Assembly (NCBI RefSeq): GCF_011297335.1 | Contig: NZ_JAAOTJ010000018.1 | Location: 62,001-126,000 of the forward strand | Length of the DNA stretch: 64,000 nt | Source of the DNA: Catellatospora methionotrophica | GTDB lineage: Bacteria > Actinomycetota > Actinomycetes > Mycobacteriales > Micromonosporaceae | Direction: 5' to 3' | Shown here: positions 50,905-58,347 of the stretch, piece after piece | Layout: each line of letters opens with the position of its first letter | How positions within the stretch are numbered: the first letter of the stretch is position 1 | Made by a program: the position numbers and the translations under genes | Notes under the pieces: generated by a model | Databases searched by the model: none | What the model saw: the letters and a program-made list of their open reading frames with translations, nothing else | Told to the model about the DNA's origin: nothing

Positions 50905-52341
50905 ATGACCACGACCCAGCCCGTGAGGCTCAACGGCCGCTACCGCCTGGACGCGCGGATCGGCGCGGGCGGCATGGGCGAGGTCTGGCGGGCCACCGAC
51001 GAGCTGCTGGGCCGCACCGTGGCGGTGAAGACGGTGCTGCCGGCGCTCGCCGACGACGCCGACTTCGCCCGCCGCTTCCTGGCCGAGGCGCGGTCCATGG
51101 CCGGGGTGCACCACCGGGGCGTGGTCGCCATCCACGACCTGTACCACGGCCCCGAGGGCGCGTTCCTGGTCATGGAGTTCGTCGACGGCGAACCGCTGTC
51201 ACAGGTGCTGACCCGCTACGGCAGGCTCGCCGCGCCGCCCGCGCTGCACCTGGTCGGGCAGGCCGCCGACGCGCTGCACGCCGTGCACGGCCGCGGCATC
51301 GTGCACCGCGACGTCAAACCCGGCAACATGCTGGTACGCCCCGACGGCACGCTGCTGCTGACCGATTTCGGCATCGCCCGCCGCGACGGCGCGACCGCGC
51401 TGACCGCCACCGGCGCGGTCATCGGCACCCTGTCCTACCTGGCCCCCGAGCAGGTGCTCGGCCACCCCGCCACGGCCCGCAGCGACGTGTACGCCCTCGG
51501 CGTGGTCGCCTACGAGTGCCTGAGCGGAAGGCGGCCGTTCACCGCCGAGAACCCTTTCGCGGCCGCCATGATGCGCCTGAGCCAGGCTCCCCCGCCGCTC
51601 GGTCCCGACGTGCCCGCCCCCGTCGTCGCCCTGGTGGAACGGGCCCTGGCGGTCGAGCCGGGCGACCGCTGGGCGTCGGCCGCCGCGTTCGGCAGCGCGA
51701 TCGCGCAGGTAGCCGCAGCGCTGCGCGGCGTCCCCGCGCCGTCGCCGGACGCGGCAGCACCGACGGTCGTGCAGCCGCGCACCCCGCTGTCTGCGACCCT
51801 CGTCGAACCGGGCCGCAACACCCCGACGCCCACCACGCCCCATCCGGGCGGCTCCGCAGTCGCCACACCGCATCAGGGCGGAGCGACGCAGGCCACCGTC
51901 CTCACCCCGCGGCCGGGCAGCGCCCCGCAGTTCGCCCCGGGCCCCGCGCAAGGTGCGCTGCCCGTGCCGCCCGGGTTCCGGTCGCGCGACGGCCACTACG
52001 TGCCGGTGGAGCCGATGTGCTGGGGTGGCCTGGTCATCCCCGGCGGGCTCGGGCGGACGCCGCGCCGGTACCCGCCGCACGAGGAGCACTACTGGGAGAC
52101 CTTCGCCGCGGCGGAACTGCCCGAGGAGGCGGTTTACCTGCGCCAGGAGGAACTGCTCGGGCATCGGGTGGTGGCCGCCGTGTGCAACGCGCGGGTGCTG
52201 GCCTCGTGCAGCCGCGACCCTGCCCGGACGGTCGGGTGGGAACTGGAGCCGTGGCCGGTGCAGCTCGGCCGGGACCGCTGGATCTTCCACTGTCTGGCCG
52301 GGCCCGGCACGGGCGAATGGCTGGGCAGCCAGTTCGCCTGA
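50905..52341 (+). CDS. Ser/Thr protein kinase (PknB-like kinase domain) with novel C-terminal domain
   Basis: 478 residues. Residues 12-270 are a Hanks kinase: IGAGGMGEVWRA, AVKTVLP (ATP-lysine), HRDVKPGNML, the DFGIARRDG activation start, GTLSYLAPEQVLG. A Pro/Thr-rich linker (275-360) leads to a C-terminal domain (361-478) I cannot name: RDGHYVPVEPMCWGGLVIPGG, WETFAAAELPEEAVYLRQEE, WELEPWPVQLGRDRWIFHC. Unlike PknB it has no transmembrane helix and no PASTA repeats, so it is cytosolic. Confidence 0.9.
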   Translation: MTTTQPVRLNGRYRLDARIGAGGMGEVWRATDELLGRTVAVKTVLPALADDADFARRFLAEARSMAGVHHRGVVAIHDLYHGPEGAFLVMEFVDGEPLSQVLTRYGRLAAPPALHLVGQAADALHAVHGRGIVHRDVKPGNMLVRPDGTLLLTDFGIARRDGATALTATGAVIGTLSYLAPEQVLGHPATARSDVYALGVVAYECLSGRRPFTAENPFAAAMMRLSQAPPPLGPDVPAPVVALVERALAVEPGDRWASAAAFGSAIAQVAAALRGVPAPSPDAAAPTVVQPRTPLSATLVEPGRNTPTPTTPHPGGSAVATPHQGGATQATVLTPRPGSAPQFAPGPAQGALPVPPGFRSRDGHYVPVEPMCWGGLVIPGGLGRTPRRYPPHEEHYWETFAAAELPEEAVYLRQEELLGHRVVAAVCNARVLASCSRDPARTVGWELEPWPVQLGRDRWIFHCLAGPGTGEWLGSQFA

Positions 52342-52359
52342 GGCGGCATACTCGTCGAC

Positions 52360-53019
52360 ATGGGTTCCCTCGCCCGCCGCGGCGCGGTCTTCGCCGGTCT
52401 CGCCGCGGCCACCGCGCTCGCCGCGTACGCCCTGCACGACACCAATCTCGACGCCTGGACCTGGTTCAACTACGACCCGCAGGGCTTCGAGCAGGAACTG
52501 TGGGCCTGGCAGACGGCTGCGGCGTTCACCGCCACCTCCGGCACCCTGGCCGCGCAGCTCAGCGCATTGCTGTTCGGGCGGTTCCTGCGGCGTGACGGCG
52601 CGAGCCCGGCCACCGCGCTGGCCGCCGGGCTCGGCCTGGCCCTGACCCAGCTCGCGGTGGCGGTGCCGATGGCGATGGACCGGCTCAACGGCAAGGGCAT
52701 GGCGATCGAGATGGCCCGGCACGGGCACCCGTTCGACCCTGCGCTGTGGCGGCAGCCGGTAGTGGTGACGGCAGCCGTGGCCGCCGCGCTGAGCTGCCTG
52801 GCCTGGTCGCTCATCGGGTATGGCATCGGCCGCCGCACCGGTCGGGTGGTGCACGCGGTCCTGGCGGCGCTCGCCGTGTCGCTGTACGTCCTGGTGCTGA
52901 GCGCGTTCTTCGGCACCGGGCCATGGTGGGCGCCGGCCGTGCTCGCGTTCGCTCTGGGCCTGGTCGCGTCGCTGCTGTCGCGGGGTGCGTCCACGCGGGC
53001 TGCCGCCGCGACAACCTGA
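52360..53019 (+). CDS. Membrane protein, unknown function
   Basis: 219 residues with five hydrophobic helices: the N-terminal AVFAGLAAATALAAYALHD, then TAAAFTATSGTLAAQLSALLFG, LAAGLGLALTQLAVAVPMAMD, VVTAAVAAALSCLAWSLIGYG, and VLAALAVSLYVLVLSAFFG. No family recognised. It lies 18 bases after the Ser/Thr kinase on the same strand, so they may be cotranscribed. Confidence 0.7.
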   Translation: MGSLARRGAVFAGLAAATALAAYALHDTNLDAWTWFNYDPQGFEQELWAWQTAAAFTATSGTLAAQLSALLFGRFLRRDGASPATALAAGLGLALTQLAVAVPMAMDRLNGKGMAIEMARHGHPFDPALWRQPVVVTAAVAAALSCLAWSLIGYGIGRRTGRVVHAVLAALAVSLYVLVLSAFFGTGPWWAPAVLAFALGLVASLLSRGASTRAAAATT

Positions 53020-53038
53020 CGTCCGGCCGAAGGAGCCG

Positions 53039-53587
53039 TTAGCGTTCGAGGAGGCGGCGCAGCACCGGCCGGGCGGCGTCGACCGGATCGGTGCCGGGCT
53101 CAACGGTCAGCGCACCGGCCAGCCAGAGGCTCGCGAACCCGTGCGCGATCGACCAGCCCGCCCGCGCGGTGTCCTCGCCGCCCGCCGGGGAGGCCGCTCG
53201 CGCACCCTGCGCCAGTAGCGCCCCTGCCCGGTCCCGCGCCTGCCGGACCGCGTCGTCGTCGGCACGGTAGAGCTTGGGCTGGAACATCACGCCGAAGTGG
53301 ACCGGGTGTTCGGTCGCGAACCGCACGTAGGCGAGTCCCGCCTCCAGGAAGTCGGTGCCCGCCTGCCGCAGCGTCTCGGCGAGCAGGTCGAAACCCTCCG
53401 CGGCGAGCGCCGTCAGCAGACCGGCCTTGTCGCCGAAGTGGTGTGCGGGCGCGGCGTGCGAGACTCCGGCACGGCGGGCCAGTTCACGCAGGCTCCAGCC
53501 GTCGAGCCCGGATGCGCCGATGGCGTCGACGGCCGCGTCGAGGACCGTACGCCGCAGGTCTCCGTGGTGGTATCCGATCGTCCTCAC
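53039..53587 (-). CDS. TetR-family regulator
   Basis: 182 residues. N-terminal TetR helix-turn-helix: LRRTVLDAAVDAIGASGLDGWSLRELARRAGVSHAAPAHHFGDKAGLLTALA. The helical C-terminal ligand domain has LAYVRFATEHPVHFGVMFQP, typical of the TetR C33-like branch. GTG start with GGAAGG upstream. It is divergent from a DoxX-like gene and shares the operator at 53622-53673. Confidence 0.92.
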   Translation of the reverse strand: MRTIGYHHGDLRRTVLDAAVDAIGASGLDGWSLRELARRAGVSHAAPAHHFGDKAGLLTALAAEGFDLLAETLRQAGTDFLEAGLAYVRFATEHPVHFGVMFQPKLYRADDDAVRQARDRAGALLAQGARAASPAGGEDTARAGWSIAHGFASLWLAGALTVEPGTDPVDAARPVLRRLLER

Positions 53588-53621
53588 GTCCTTCCGCCGG
53601 TGACCGGGGTCTCCATCTTTC

Positions 53622-53673
53622 CATTGACAAGTTCTCGGCGTCCAGACTACCGTCGCCCATGAACTTGTCAATG
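53622..53673. promoter_or_regulatory. TetR operator and divergent promoters
   Basis: Perfect 13-base inverted arms, CATTGACAAGTTC (53622-53634) and GAACTTGTCAATG (53661-53673). Each arm contains a TTGACA -35 box, one for each divergent gene; on the minus strand TAGTCT follows after 16 bases. A repressor bound to both arms would block both promoters. Confidence 0.75.
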
Positions 53674-53693
53674 ACTAGATCAGGAGACACGCC

Positions 53694-54203
53694 ATGACCC
53701 TCGCCGTACTGATCATCGGTCTGCTCGTCCTGCGCGGGCTCGGTGCGCTCGGCGTACGCCGATTCGCCACCTGGGCCGCCAGCGGCGCACACGCGCTGGC
53801 CGCCATGCTGCTGATGACCGCGAGCGCGCACTTCGTCCCAGCCGGCGTGACCGTCATGCCGACCCACGCCGACCTGGTGGCGATGGTGCCGCCGTTCGTG
53901 CCCGCCCCCAGCGCCATGGTGTACGCCACCGGCGTGCTGGAACTGCTCGGCGCGATCGGCCTCGTCGTCACCCGCACCCGCCGCGCCGCCGGGCTGTGCC
54001 TGGCCACACTGTTCGTGCTGCTGTTGCCCGCCAACGTGTACGCCGCCCTCGCCGACGTGCCGTTCCACGGCGAGGCGGCCTCGCCGCTGTGGCAGCGCAT
54101 CCCCGAACAGCTGCTCTACATCGGCATCGCGCTCGCCGCAGCGCTGTCGGCCCCGGTGCGTGACACCGCCGACGAGCCCCGCCCCGCCGAGGCCACGGCC
54201 TAG
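53694..54203 (+). CDS. DoxX-like membrane protein
   Basis: 169 residues with four transmembrane helices: MTLAVLIIGLLVLRGLGALG, TWAASGAHALAAMLLMTASA, AMVYATGVLELLGAIGLVV and the pair AGLCLATLFVLLLPANVYAAL. 'VYATGVLELLGAIGLV' is the DoxX core. These small membrane proteins are often induced by stress compounds and paired with TetR or MarR regulators, as here. Confidence 0.85.
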   Translation: MTLAVLIIGLLVLRGLGALGVRRFATWAASGAHALAAMLLMTASAHFVPAGVTVMPTHADLVAMVPPFVPAPSAMVYATGVLELLGAIGLVVTRTRRAAGLCLATLFVLLLPANVYAALADVPFHGEAASPLWQRIPEQLLYIGIALAAALSAPVRDTADEPRPAEATA

Positions 54204-54210
54204 ACCGCCG

Positions 54211-54750
54211 TCAGTGGGCGGGTTCGGCCTGCGGCTGAACCCGCTGCGAGCCCGCCGCGCTGAATCCGAGCAGCGCCAGGCCGCCCAGCACACCGGTCCA
54301 CGGCGACGCGGCCTCGATGACGGTCAGCGCGAGCACGCCCCCGGCGACGGCCAGGCCGATCATCGTCCAGCCCAGACGGGCGAAGACGGGCGCGTGGAAG
54401 GCCCCCGCGAACGGCAGGAAGTGCGCGCCCACCAGCAGCACCACCCACGGCACGGTCAGCAGGGGCTGGTGCAGCACATTGTTGATGACACCCGCGCCGA
54501 CCGGGATGCCCAGTGCCATCGCGGTCACCGACGTGCCGTACACGCGGATCGCCTGCCGCGACGGCGGTTCGGCAGGTCCCTGCGCGCCGGACGGCCTGAT
54601 CACCGCGAACCACACCACGGCCACGAAGGCCAGCACACCGACGACCCGCAGCACCGCGTTCCAGGGCGCGGCCAGCTCCCCCGCGTTGATCAGGATGAAG
54701 ACCAGTCCGCCGATGGAGCCGATCATCGCTCCGATACGTTCTCCCCGCAT
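54211..54750 (-). CDS. Membrane protein, unknown function
   Basis: 179 residues with five to six hydrophobic helices (IGSIGGLVFILINAGEL, VVGVLAFVAVVWFAVIRPSG, TVPWVVLLVGAHFLPFAGAFH, LGWTMIGLAVAGGVLALTVIE). Pattern of the DUF7010/DUF998-like small membrane proteins; not assigned. Its 3-prime end lies 8 bases from the convergent DoxX-like gene. Confidence 0.75.
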   Translation of the reverse strand: MRGERIGAMIGSIGGLVFILINAGELAAPWNAVLRVVGVLAFVAVVWFAVIRPSGAQGPAEPPSRQAIRVYGTSVTAMALGIPVGAGVINNVLHQPLLTVPWVVLLVGAHFLPFAGAFHAPVFARLGWTMIGLAVAGGVLALTVIEAASPWTGVLGGLALLGFSAAGSQRVQPQAEPAH

Positions 54751-54874
54751 CGCCACATCCAACCATGATCACCCAGGGTGAGACGGCCGGGTACGTACCA
54801 TGCATCGCCGGTACGCCAGCGCCTGTGTCCCCTGCCACTCGGCCTGCCACGCACAGGGTCCGTTGCGATAGCGT

Positions 54875-54992
54875 CGACAGCGCGAAGGGGAGTAGCTCCC
54901 AACGTGGTGGTCGACATACTGGCCCGCTCCGGCGGTCCCGGCCACCCGACCTGGCTTCCGGCCAGGTGAGCGAGACCTTCGACTCAGGCAGT
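54875..54992 (+). promoter_or_regulatory. yybP-ykoY (manganese) riboswitch
   Basis: The 5-prime core GAAGGGGAGTAGCTCCCAAC and the 3-prime core GAGCGAGACCTTCGACTC match the conserved segments of the yybP-ykoY family. They close as stem P1: CGAAGG (54883-54888) with CCTTCG (54976-54981). Two hairpins lie between. It is upstream of a GDT1-type Mn exporter gene, the classic target. High Mn would stabilise P1 and open expression. Confidence 0.85.
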
Positions 54993-55055
54993 CCATGCCG
55001 GGTCGAGGTCGTCGCATGCGCTCTCCGCCCGGTGAACATGTCCCGGGAGGACGTT

Positions 55056-55643
55056 GTGGAAGGTTTCCTCGCCGCTCTGGCGATCAGTTTCGGCGTGATC
55101 TTCGTGGCCGAACTGGGTGACAAGTCGCAGCTGATGGCGATGACGTTCGCCACCCGCTACCGCACCGGCATCGTGCTGGCCGGCATCACCATCGCCACCG
55201 CCGTCGTGCACCTGGTGTCCGTCGCGGTCGGCGTCGGGCTGGGCAGTGCGCTGCCGACCGGCTGGATCGCACTGGTGGCGGGACTGGCGTTCCTGGCGTT
55301 CGCCGCCTGGACGCTACGCGGCGACAGCCTCACCGAGGAGGAGAAGACCAAGGCCCAGCGCGGCGGCAAGTCGGCGCTGTGGGCTGTCGGCGGCGCGTTC
55401 TTCCTCGCCGAGCTCGGCGACAAGACGATGCTGGCGACCATCACCCTGGCCACCCAGCACGGCTGGTTCGGCACCTGGGTCGGCTCGACGGTCGGCATGG
55501 TCGCCGCCGACGCGCTGGCCATCCTCGTCGGCCGCTGGCTGGGCCGCAGCCTGCCCGAGCGGGCCGTGAAGTTCGGCGCGGCAGTGCTGTTCGTGCTGTT
55601 CGGCGTGTGGCTGCTGATCGACGCGTACGGCCAGCTCACCTGA
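55056..55643 (+). CDS. GDT1/UPF0016-family manganese exporter (MntX/MneA-like)
   Basis: 195 residues, two homologous halves each with the metal motif E-x-G-D-K-[ST]: E19-LGDKSQLM and E-LGDKTMLAT near 116. Six transmembrane helices in total. The family exports Mn2+ or Ca2+. GTG 55056 has GGGAGG 5 bases upstream; an ATG at 55038 would add six residues. It is controlled by the upstream yybP-ykoY riboswitch. Confidence 0.93.
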   Translation: MEGFLAALAISFGVIFVAELGDKSQLMAMTFATRYRTGIVLAGITIATAVVHLVSVAVGVGLGSALPTGWIALVAGLAFLAFAAWTLRGDSLTEEEKTKAQRGGKSALWAVGGAFFLAELGDKTMLATITLATQHGWFGTWVGSTVGMVAADALAILVGRWLGRSLPERAVKFGAAVLFVLFGVWLLIDAYGQLT

Positions 55644-55650
55644 CGCGGCC

Positions 55651-55679
55651 CGGGGCGGCGTGCCGGTCACGCCGCCCCG
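55651..55679. terminator. Bidirectional terminator
   Basis: CGGGGCGGCGTG (55651-55662), loop CCGGT, exact complement (55668-55679), between the exporter stop and the convergent gene. Confidence 0.85.
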
Positions 55680-55683
55680 GTCG

Positions 55684-56061
55684 CTACGGCAGCGTGCGGT
55701 CGAGCCGCACGAGCAGTTCGGTGTCGTTGTGGTGACCCTCGAAATCGGAGAACTCACCGGCGACGAAGGTCCAGCCTCCATCGGCGATGATCGCGCGGAG
55801 TTTGCCGAGCGGCAGCCGCACCGCGTCCACCGGCATCTCCCACTCCCCGACGATGACCTCCTCGGCCCGCTGGACCAGCTCGTCGAGCGTCGCGAACTCG
55901 TCCGGCGCCTCGTCGGCCACCTCGTGCCACTCGCCCTCGGCGGCACGTCGCAGCAGCTCGGCCTCCATGGCCTCGGGCCCCTCGATGGCCTCGTCCCAGT
56001 CGTGCTCGAAGTACGAGAAGCGAAGCAGAACGCTGTGGTCGGTCACCGGCGGATGGTACAT
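55684..56061 (-). CDS. Hypothetical protein
   Basis: 125 residues, acidic and soluble: MYHPPVTDHSVLLRFSYFEHDWDEAIEGPEAMEAELL, then WEMPVDAVRLPLGKLRAII and a C-terminal beta segment WTFVAGEFSDFEGHHNDTELLVRL. No family known to me. The frame begins earlier at 56097, but the ATG at 56061 looks better. Confidence 0.7.
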   Translation of the reverse strand: MYHPPVTDHSVLLRFSYFEHDWDEAIEGPEAMEAELLRRAAEGEWHEVADEAPDEFATLDELVQRAEEVIVGEWEMPVDAVRLPLGKLRAIIADGGWTFVAGEFSDFEGHHNDTELLVRLDRTLP

Positions 56062-56102
56062 CGACCACCACGGCGGCACTGCACGTATCACGACCATCTT
56101 CG

Positions 56103-56795
56103 CTAGGCGGGTGGCGACAGCTCGCCGAGCGTACGCAGCGCGGGAAGATCGCGGATGACGACCTTTCGGTAGCCCGTGTCCACCAACTGCTGGAAGCGTA
56201 GTTCACGCAAAGCCTTCTGCAGGCTGATGTCGGCCGCACCACACAGCGTCGCCAACTCGGGCTGAGTGAGGCTGACCTCGATGACGACCCCGCGCGGTTC
56301 CCGGCGGCCATAGTTGTCAGCGAGATCCGCCAGCACCCGAGCGAGCCGCACCTTGACGGGATAGGCGGCGAAATCCGTACGGCGGCGGTTGGCCCAGCGC
56401 AGCTTGTCGGCGACGATCCCGGCGATCTCCACACTGGCATCGGCGTATTCGCGCAGGAACGCCCGGAAATCACGTCGGCTGATGACCCGGACGCTCGACG
56501 AGCGGCATGCCGTAACCGTCGCCGACCGTGGATTGTCGTTCAGGGCCGACATCTCGCCTACCAGATCACCGGACACCCGGATCGCGAGCAGCGCCTGGCG
56601 GCCGTCGGCCATGCCCACGGTGACCTTGGTGACGGCGTCCACCAGCAGCACGACGTGCGACTCGCACGCGCCCTCGCGCAGAATCGGCGCACCGACTCCG
56701 ATGTCCCTTCGCACGCCGGCGGTGAGCAGTGCCTTGCGGCTCGTATCGTCGAGCCTGCCGAGCAACGTACCCGCCGGCCAGGTTAGGTCAGTCAC
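56103..56795 (-). CDS. Crp/Fnr-family regulator with an intact cyclic-nucleotide pocket
   Basis: 230 residues. Residues 12-130 are a cNMP-binding beta-barrel; the phosphate-binding cassette is G80-E81 in LVGEMSALND and R90-S91-A92, so the residues that hold the cyclic phosphate are present. The C-terminal winged helix (150-225) has LTQPELATLCGAADISLQKALRELRFQQLVD. It is next to a PycTM effector and a cyclase-like gene, so it may sense the same nucleotide. Divergence direction: it reads leftward, 83 bases after the PycTM stop, on the same strand as PycTM. Confidence 0.9.
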   Translation of the reverse strand: MTDLTWPAGTLLGRLDDTSRKALLTAGVRRDIGVGAPILREGACESHVVLLVDAVTKVTVGMADGRQALLAIRVSGDLVGEMSALNDNPRSATVTACRSSSVRVISRRDFRAFLREYADASVEIAGIVADKLRWANRRRTDFAAYPVKVRLARVLADLADNYGRREPRGVVIEVSLTQPELATLCGAADISLQKALRELRFQQLVDTGYRKVVIRDLPALRTLGELSPPA

Positions 56796-56877
56796 GCCAG
56801 CTCCCCCATTCGACGTTGAGTCATCATGCCGTAGCTCGCTGCCACGGGAAAGACATTCGCCGTGCCACTGTTACCGC

Positions 56878-57387
56878 TCATCCCAGCAGCGCCAGCAATA
56901 CGGATGTCGCCGTTGCGGCGGTGAGCCACGGCAGGCTCCGGCGCAGGTGCCGATGCTTTCGCATGGCGATCTTCGCGAGTCGGGCGCTGTGTTGCCAGGC
57001 TTCGACGGTGTAGTCCCCGATTGCTGCGGGAATGGCCGGCACACCATGGACGGCCAGGTCGGGCAGGCTGAATCGGTTAGCCGGGTCGACGACCGGCAGA
57101 CGCGGCCACAGCGACCCGACCAGATGGAATGTGGAGACCGCGAGGGTCGCGATCACCACCAGCACGGCGACCAGCCGGATTCCAGTCGGCACGGCACCAC
57201 TGGAACCGCTAGAGCCGATGCGGTCGAGGAGTGTCCCGGCCGCGAATCCCTCGATCCCCAACAGAGCTATCGACTTGGCGTCGACGTGCCGGATCGAGGC
57301 CTGCATCGCGTCGGTCACAACCAGAGCGACGGCCAGGTCGGTCCATCCACCTCGTACGTCCGGATCCCTGCTTTCCGATGGCGTCAT
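56878..57387 (-). CDS. PycTM (DUF5706)-type Pycsar effector
   Basis: 169 residues with the PycTM layout: an N-terminal helix, the segment RHVDAKSIALLGIEGFAAGTL (Asp36, Lys38) entering the first transmembrane helix, a second transmembrane helix near 70-95 (LVAVLVVIATLAVSTFHLVG), a cytosolic stretch RLPVVDPANRFSLPDLAVHG, and the end SARLAKIAMRKHRHLRRSLPW before a third helix. In Pycsar systems such proteins sense cyclic UMP or CMP and disrupt the inner membrane to abort phage infection. Divergent from the cyclase-like gene by 165 bases. Confidence 0.8.
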   Translation of the reverse strand: MTPSESRDPDVRGGWTDLAVALVVTDAMQASIRHVDAKSIALLGIEGFAAGTLLDRIGSSGSSGAVPTGIRLVAVLVVIATLAVSTFHLVGSLWPRLPVVDPANRFSLPDLAVHGVPAIPAAIGDYTVEAWQHSARLAKIAMRKHRHLRRSLPWLTAATATSVLLALLG

Positions 57388-57552
57388 GCACCCAGTACAT
57401 CGACCTGCGCGCCCGGAAAACATTGCCCTGTATGGCTTTACGGGCAGCCGACAGATCCGGCGTCAGCTAGACGACATTCGATATTTCTACCAGATCGGCG
57501 GCCCCGTGGAGGCGTACAGATTTCATGTCTCACGCAAACGAGGAGGGTCATC
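57388..57552. promoter_or_regulatory. Divergent regulatory gap between PycTM and the cyclase-like operon
   Basis: 165 bases, less GC-rich than the surrounding DNA (ATTCGATATTTCTACC at about 57476-57491). AGGAGGG at 57541-57547 serves the cyclase-like gene. I see no clear palindrome or CRP-type TGTGA site. Confidence 0.35.
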
Positions 57553-58347
57553 GTGTACGACACACCCCGTCCTGACCGCCGCCTACTGATCGCCGTCGAC
57601 ATGGAGAACTACAGCGGACGCGACAACGTCCTGCAGTACCGCGCACAACAAGGATTCCAGCAGGTGCTGCAGGCCGCCACCGCGCAGCTCGACATCGATC
57701 GAGTGAAATGGATGACACAGCAGGGCGGAGACGGCGAGCTGGCGATCCTGCCCGCCGACGTCGACGAGCTCAAGGTCGTCACCCGGCTGACGCCGATCAT
57801 CGACCGACTGCTGCGTGATCACAACCGCGGCCTGGACCCTGAGGCCCGTGTACGACTGCGTATCGCAGTACACGAAGGTCTGGTTCACCTCGACGGCGCC
57901 AATGGGTATCCGGGCGAGGCGGTGGTGACGGTCTGCCGTCTGGTCGACGCGGCACCGCTGAAAGCGGCTCTCAGGGCTTTCCCCAAGGCTCATGTGGCCC
58001 TGATCGTTTCTGACCGGATCTACCAGGACGTCATCCGCCATTACCACGACATTCGGCCCGACCGGTTCCTTCAGGTCACCGCAGAGGTCCCTGGCAAACG
58101 GTTCAGCGCCGACGCATGGGTCTTCGTGCCAGACGAGGATGTCCGTACGTTGCCCCACCATCCCCCCGTACACGGCATCGCGGAGACCCCTGCCAGCTCC
58201 CCCGCCCAAGCGCCGCCACCACTCAGCCCCGCAACTACCACCGGTCAGTACTTCGCCAATGTGACGACCCATGGTCCAGCGGCATTCGGCAACCACAACA
58301 CCGTGGGACCGTACACGGACCGAACCGAGGAGAAGGGCCGTGGGTGA
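57553..58347 (+). CDS. Class III nucleotide-cyclase-like protein with HGPxAFG motif
   Basis: 264 residues. The fold matches class III cyclases: LLIAVDMENYS with metal Asp16, then KWMTQQGGDGELAILPAD with Asp60, then RLRIAVHEGLVHLDGANGYPGEAVVTVCRLVD, where the N of the usual N-x3-R motif is replaced by Val but Arg is present. A Pro-rich linker leads to the tail T238-THGPAAFGNHN-249. Both metal-binding Asp residues remain, so activity is possible but not assured. The start is GTG with AGGAGGG 5 bases upstream. Its stop overlaps the next gene by 8 bases. Confidence 0.8.
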   Translation: MYDTPRPDRRLLIAVDMENYSGRDNVLQYRAQQGFQQVLQAATAQLDIDRVKWMTQQGGDGELAILPADVDELKVVTRLTPIIDRLLRDHNRGLDPEARVRLRIAVHEGLVHLDGANGYPGEAVVTVCRLVDAAPLKAALRAFPKAHVALIVSDRIYQDVIRHYHDIRPDRFLQVTAEVPGKRFSADAWVFVPDEDVRTLPHHPPVHGIAETPASSPAQAPPPLSPATTTGQYFANVTTHGPAAFGNHNTVGPYTDRTEEKGRG

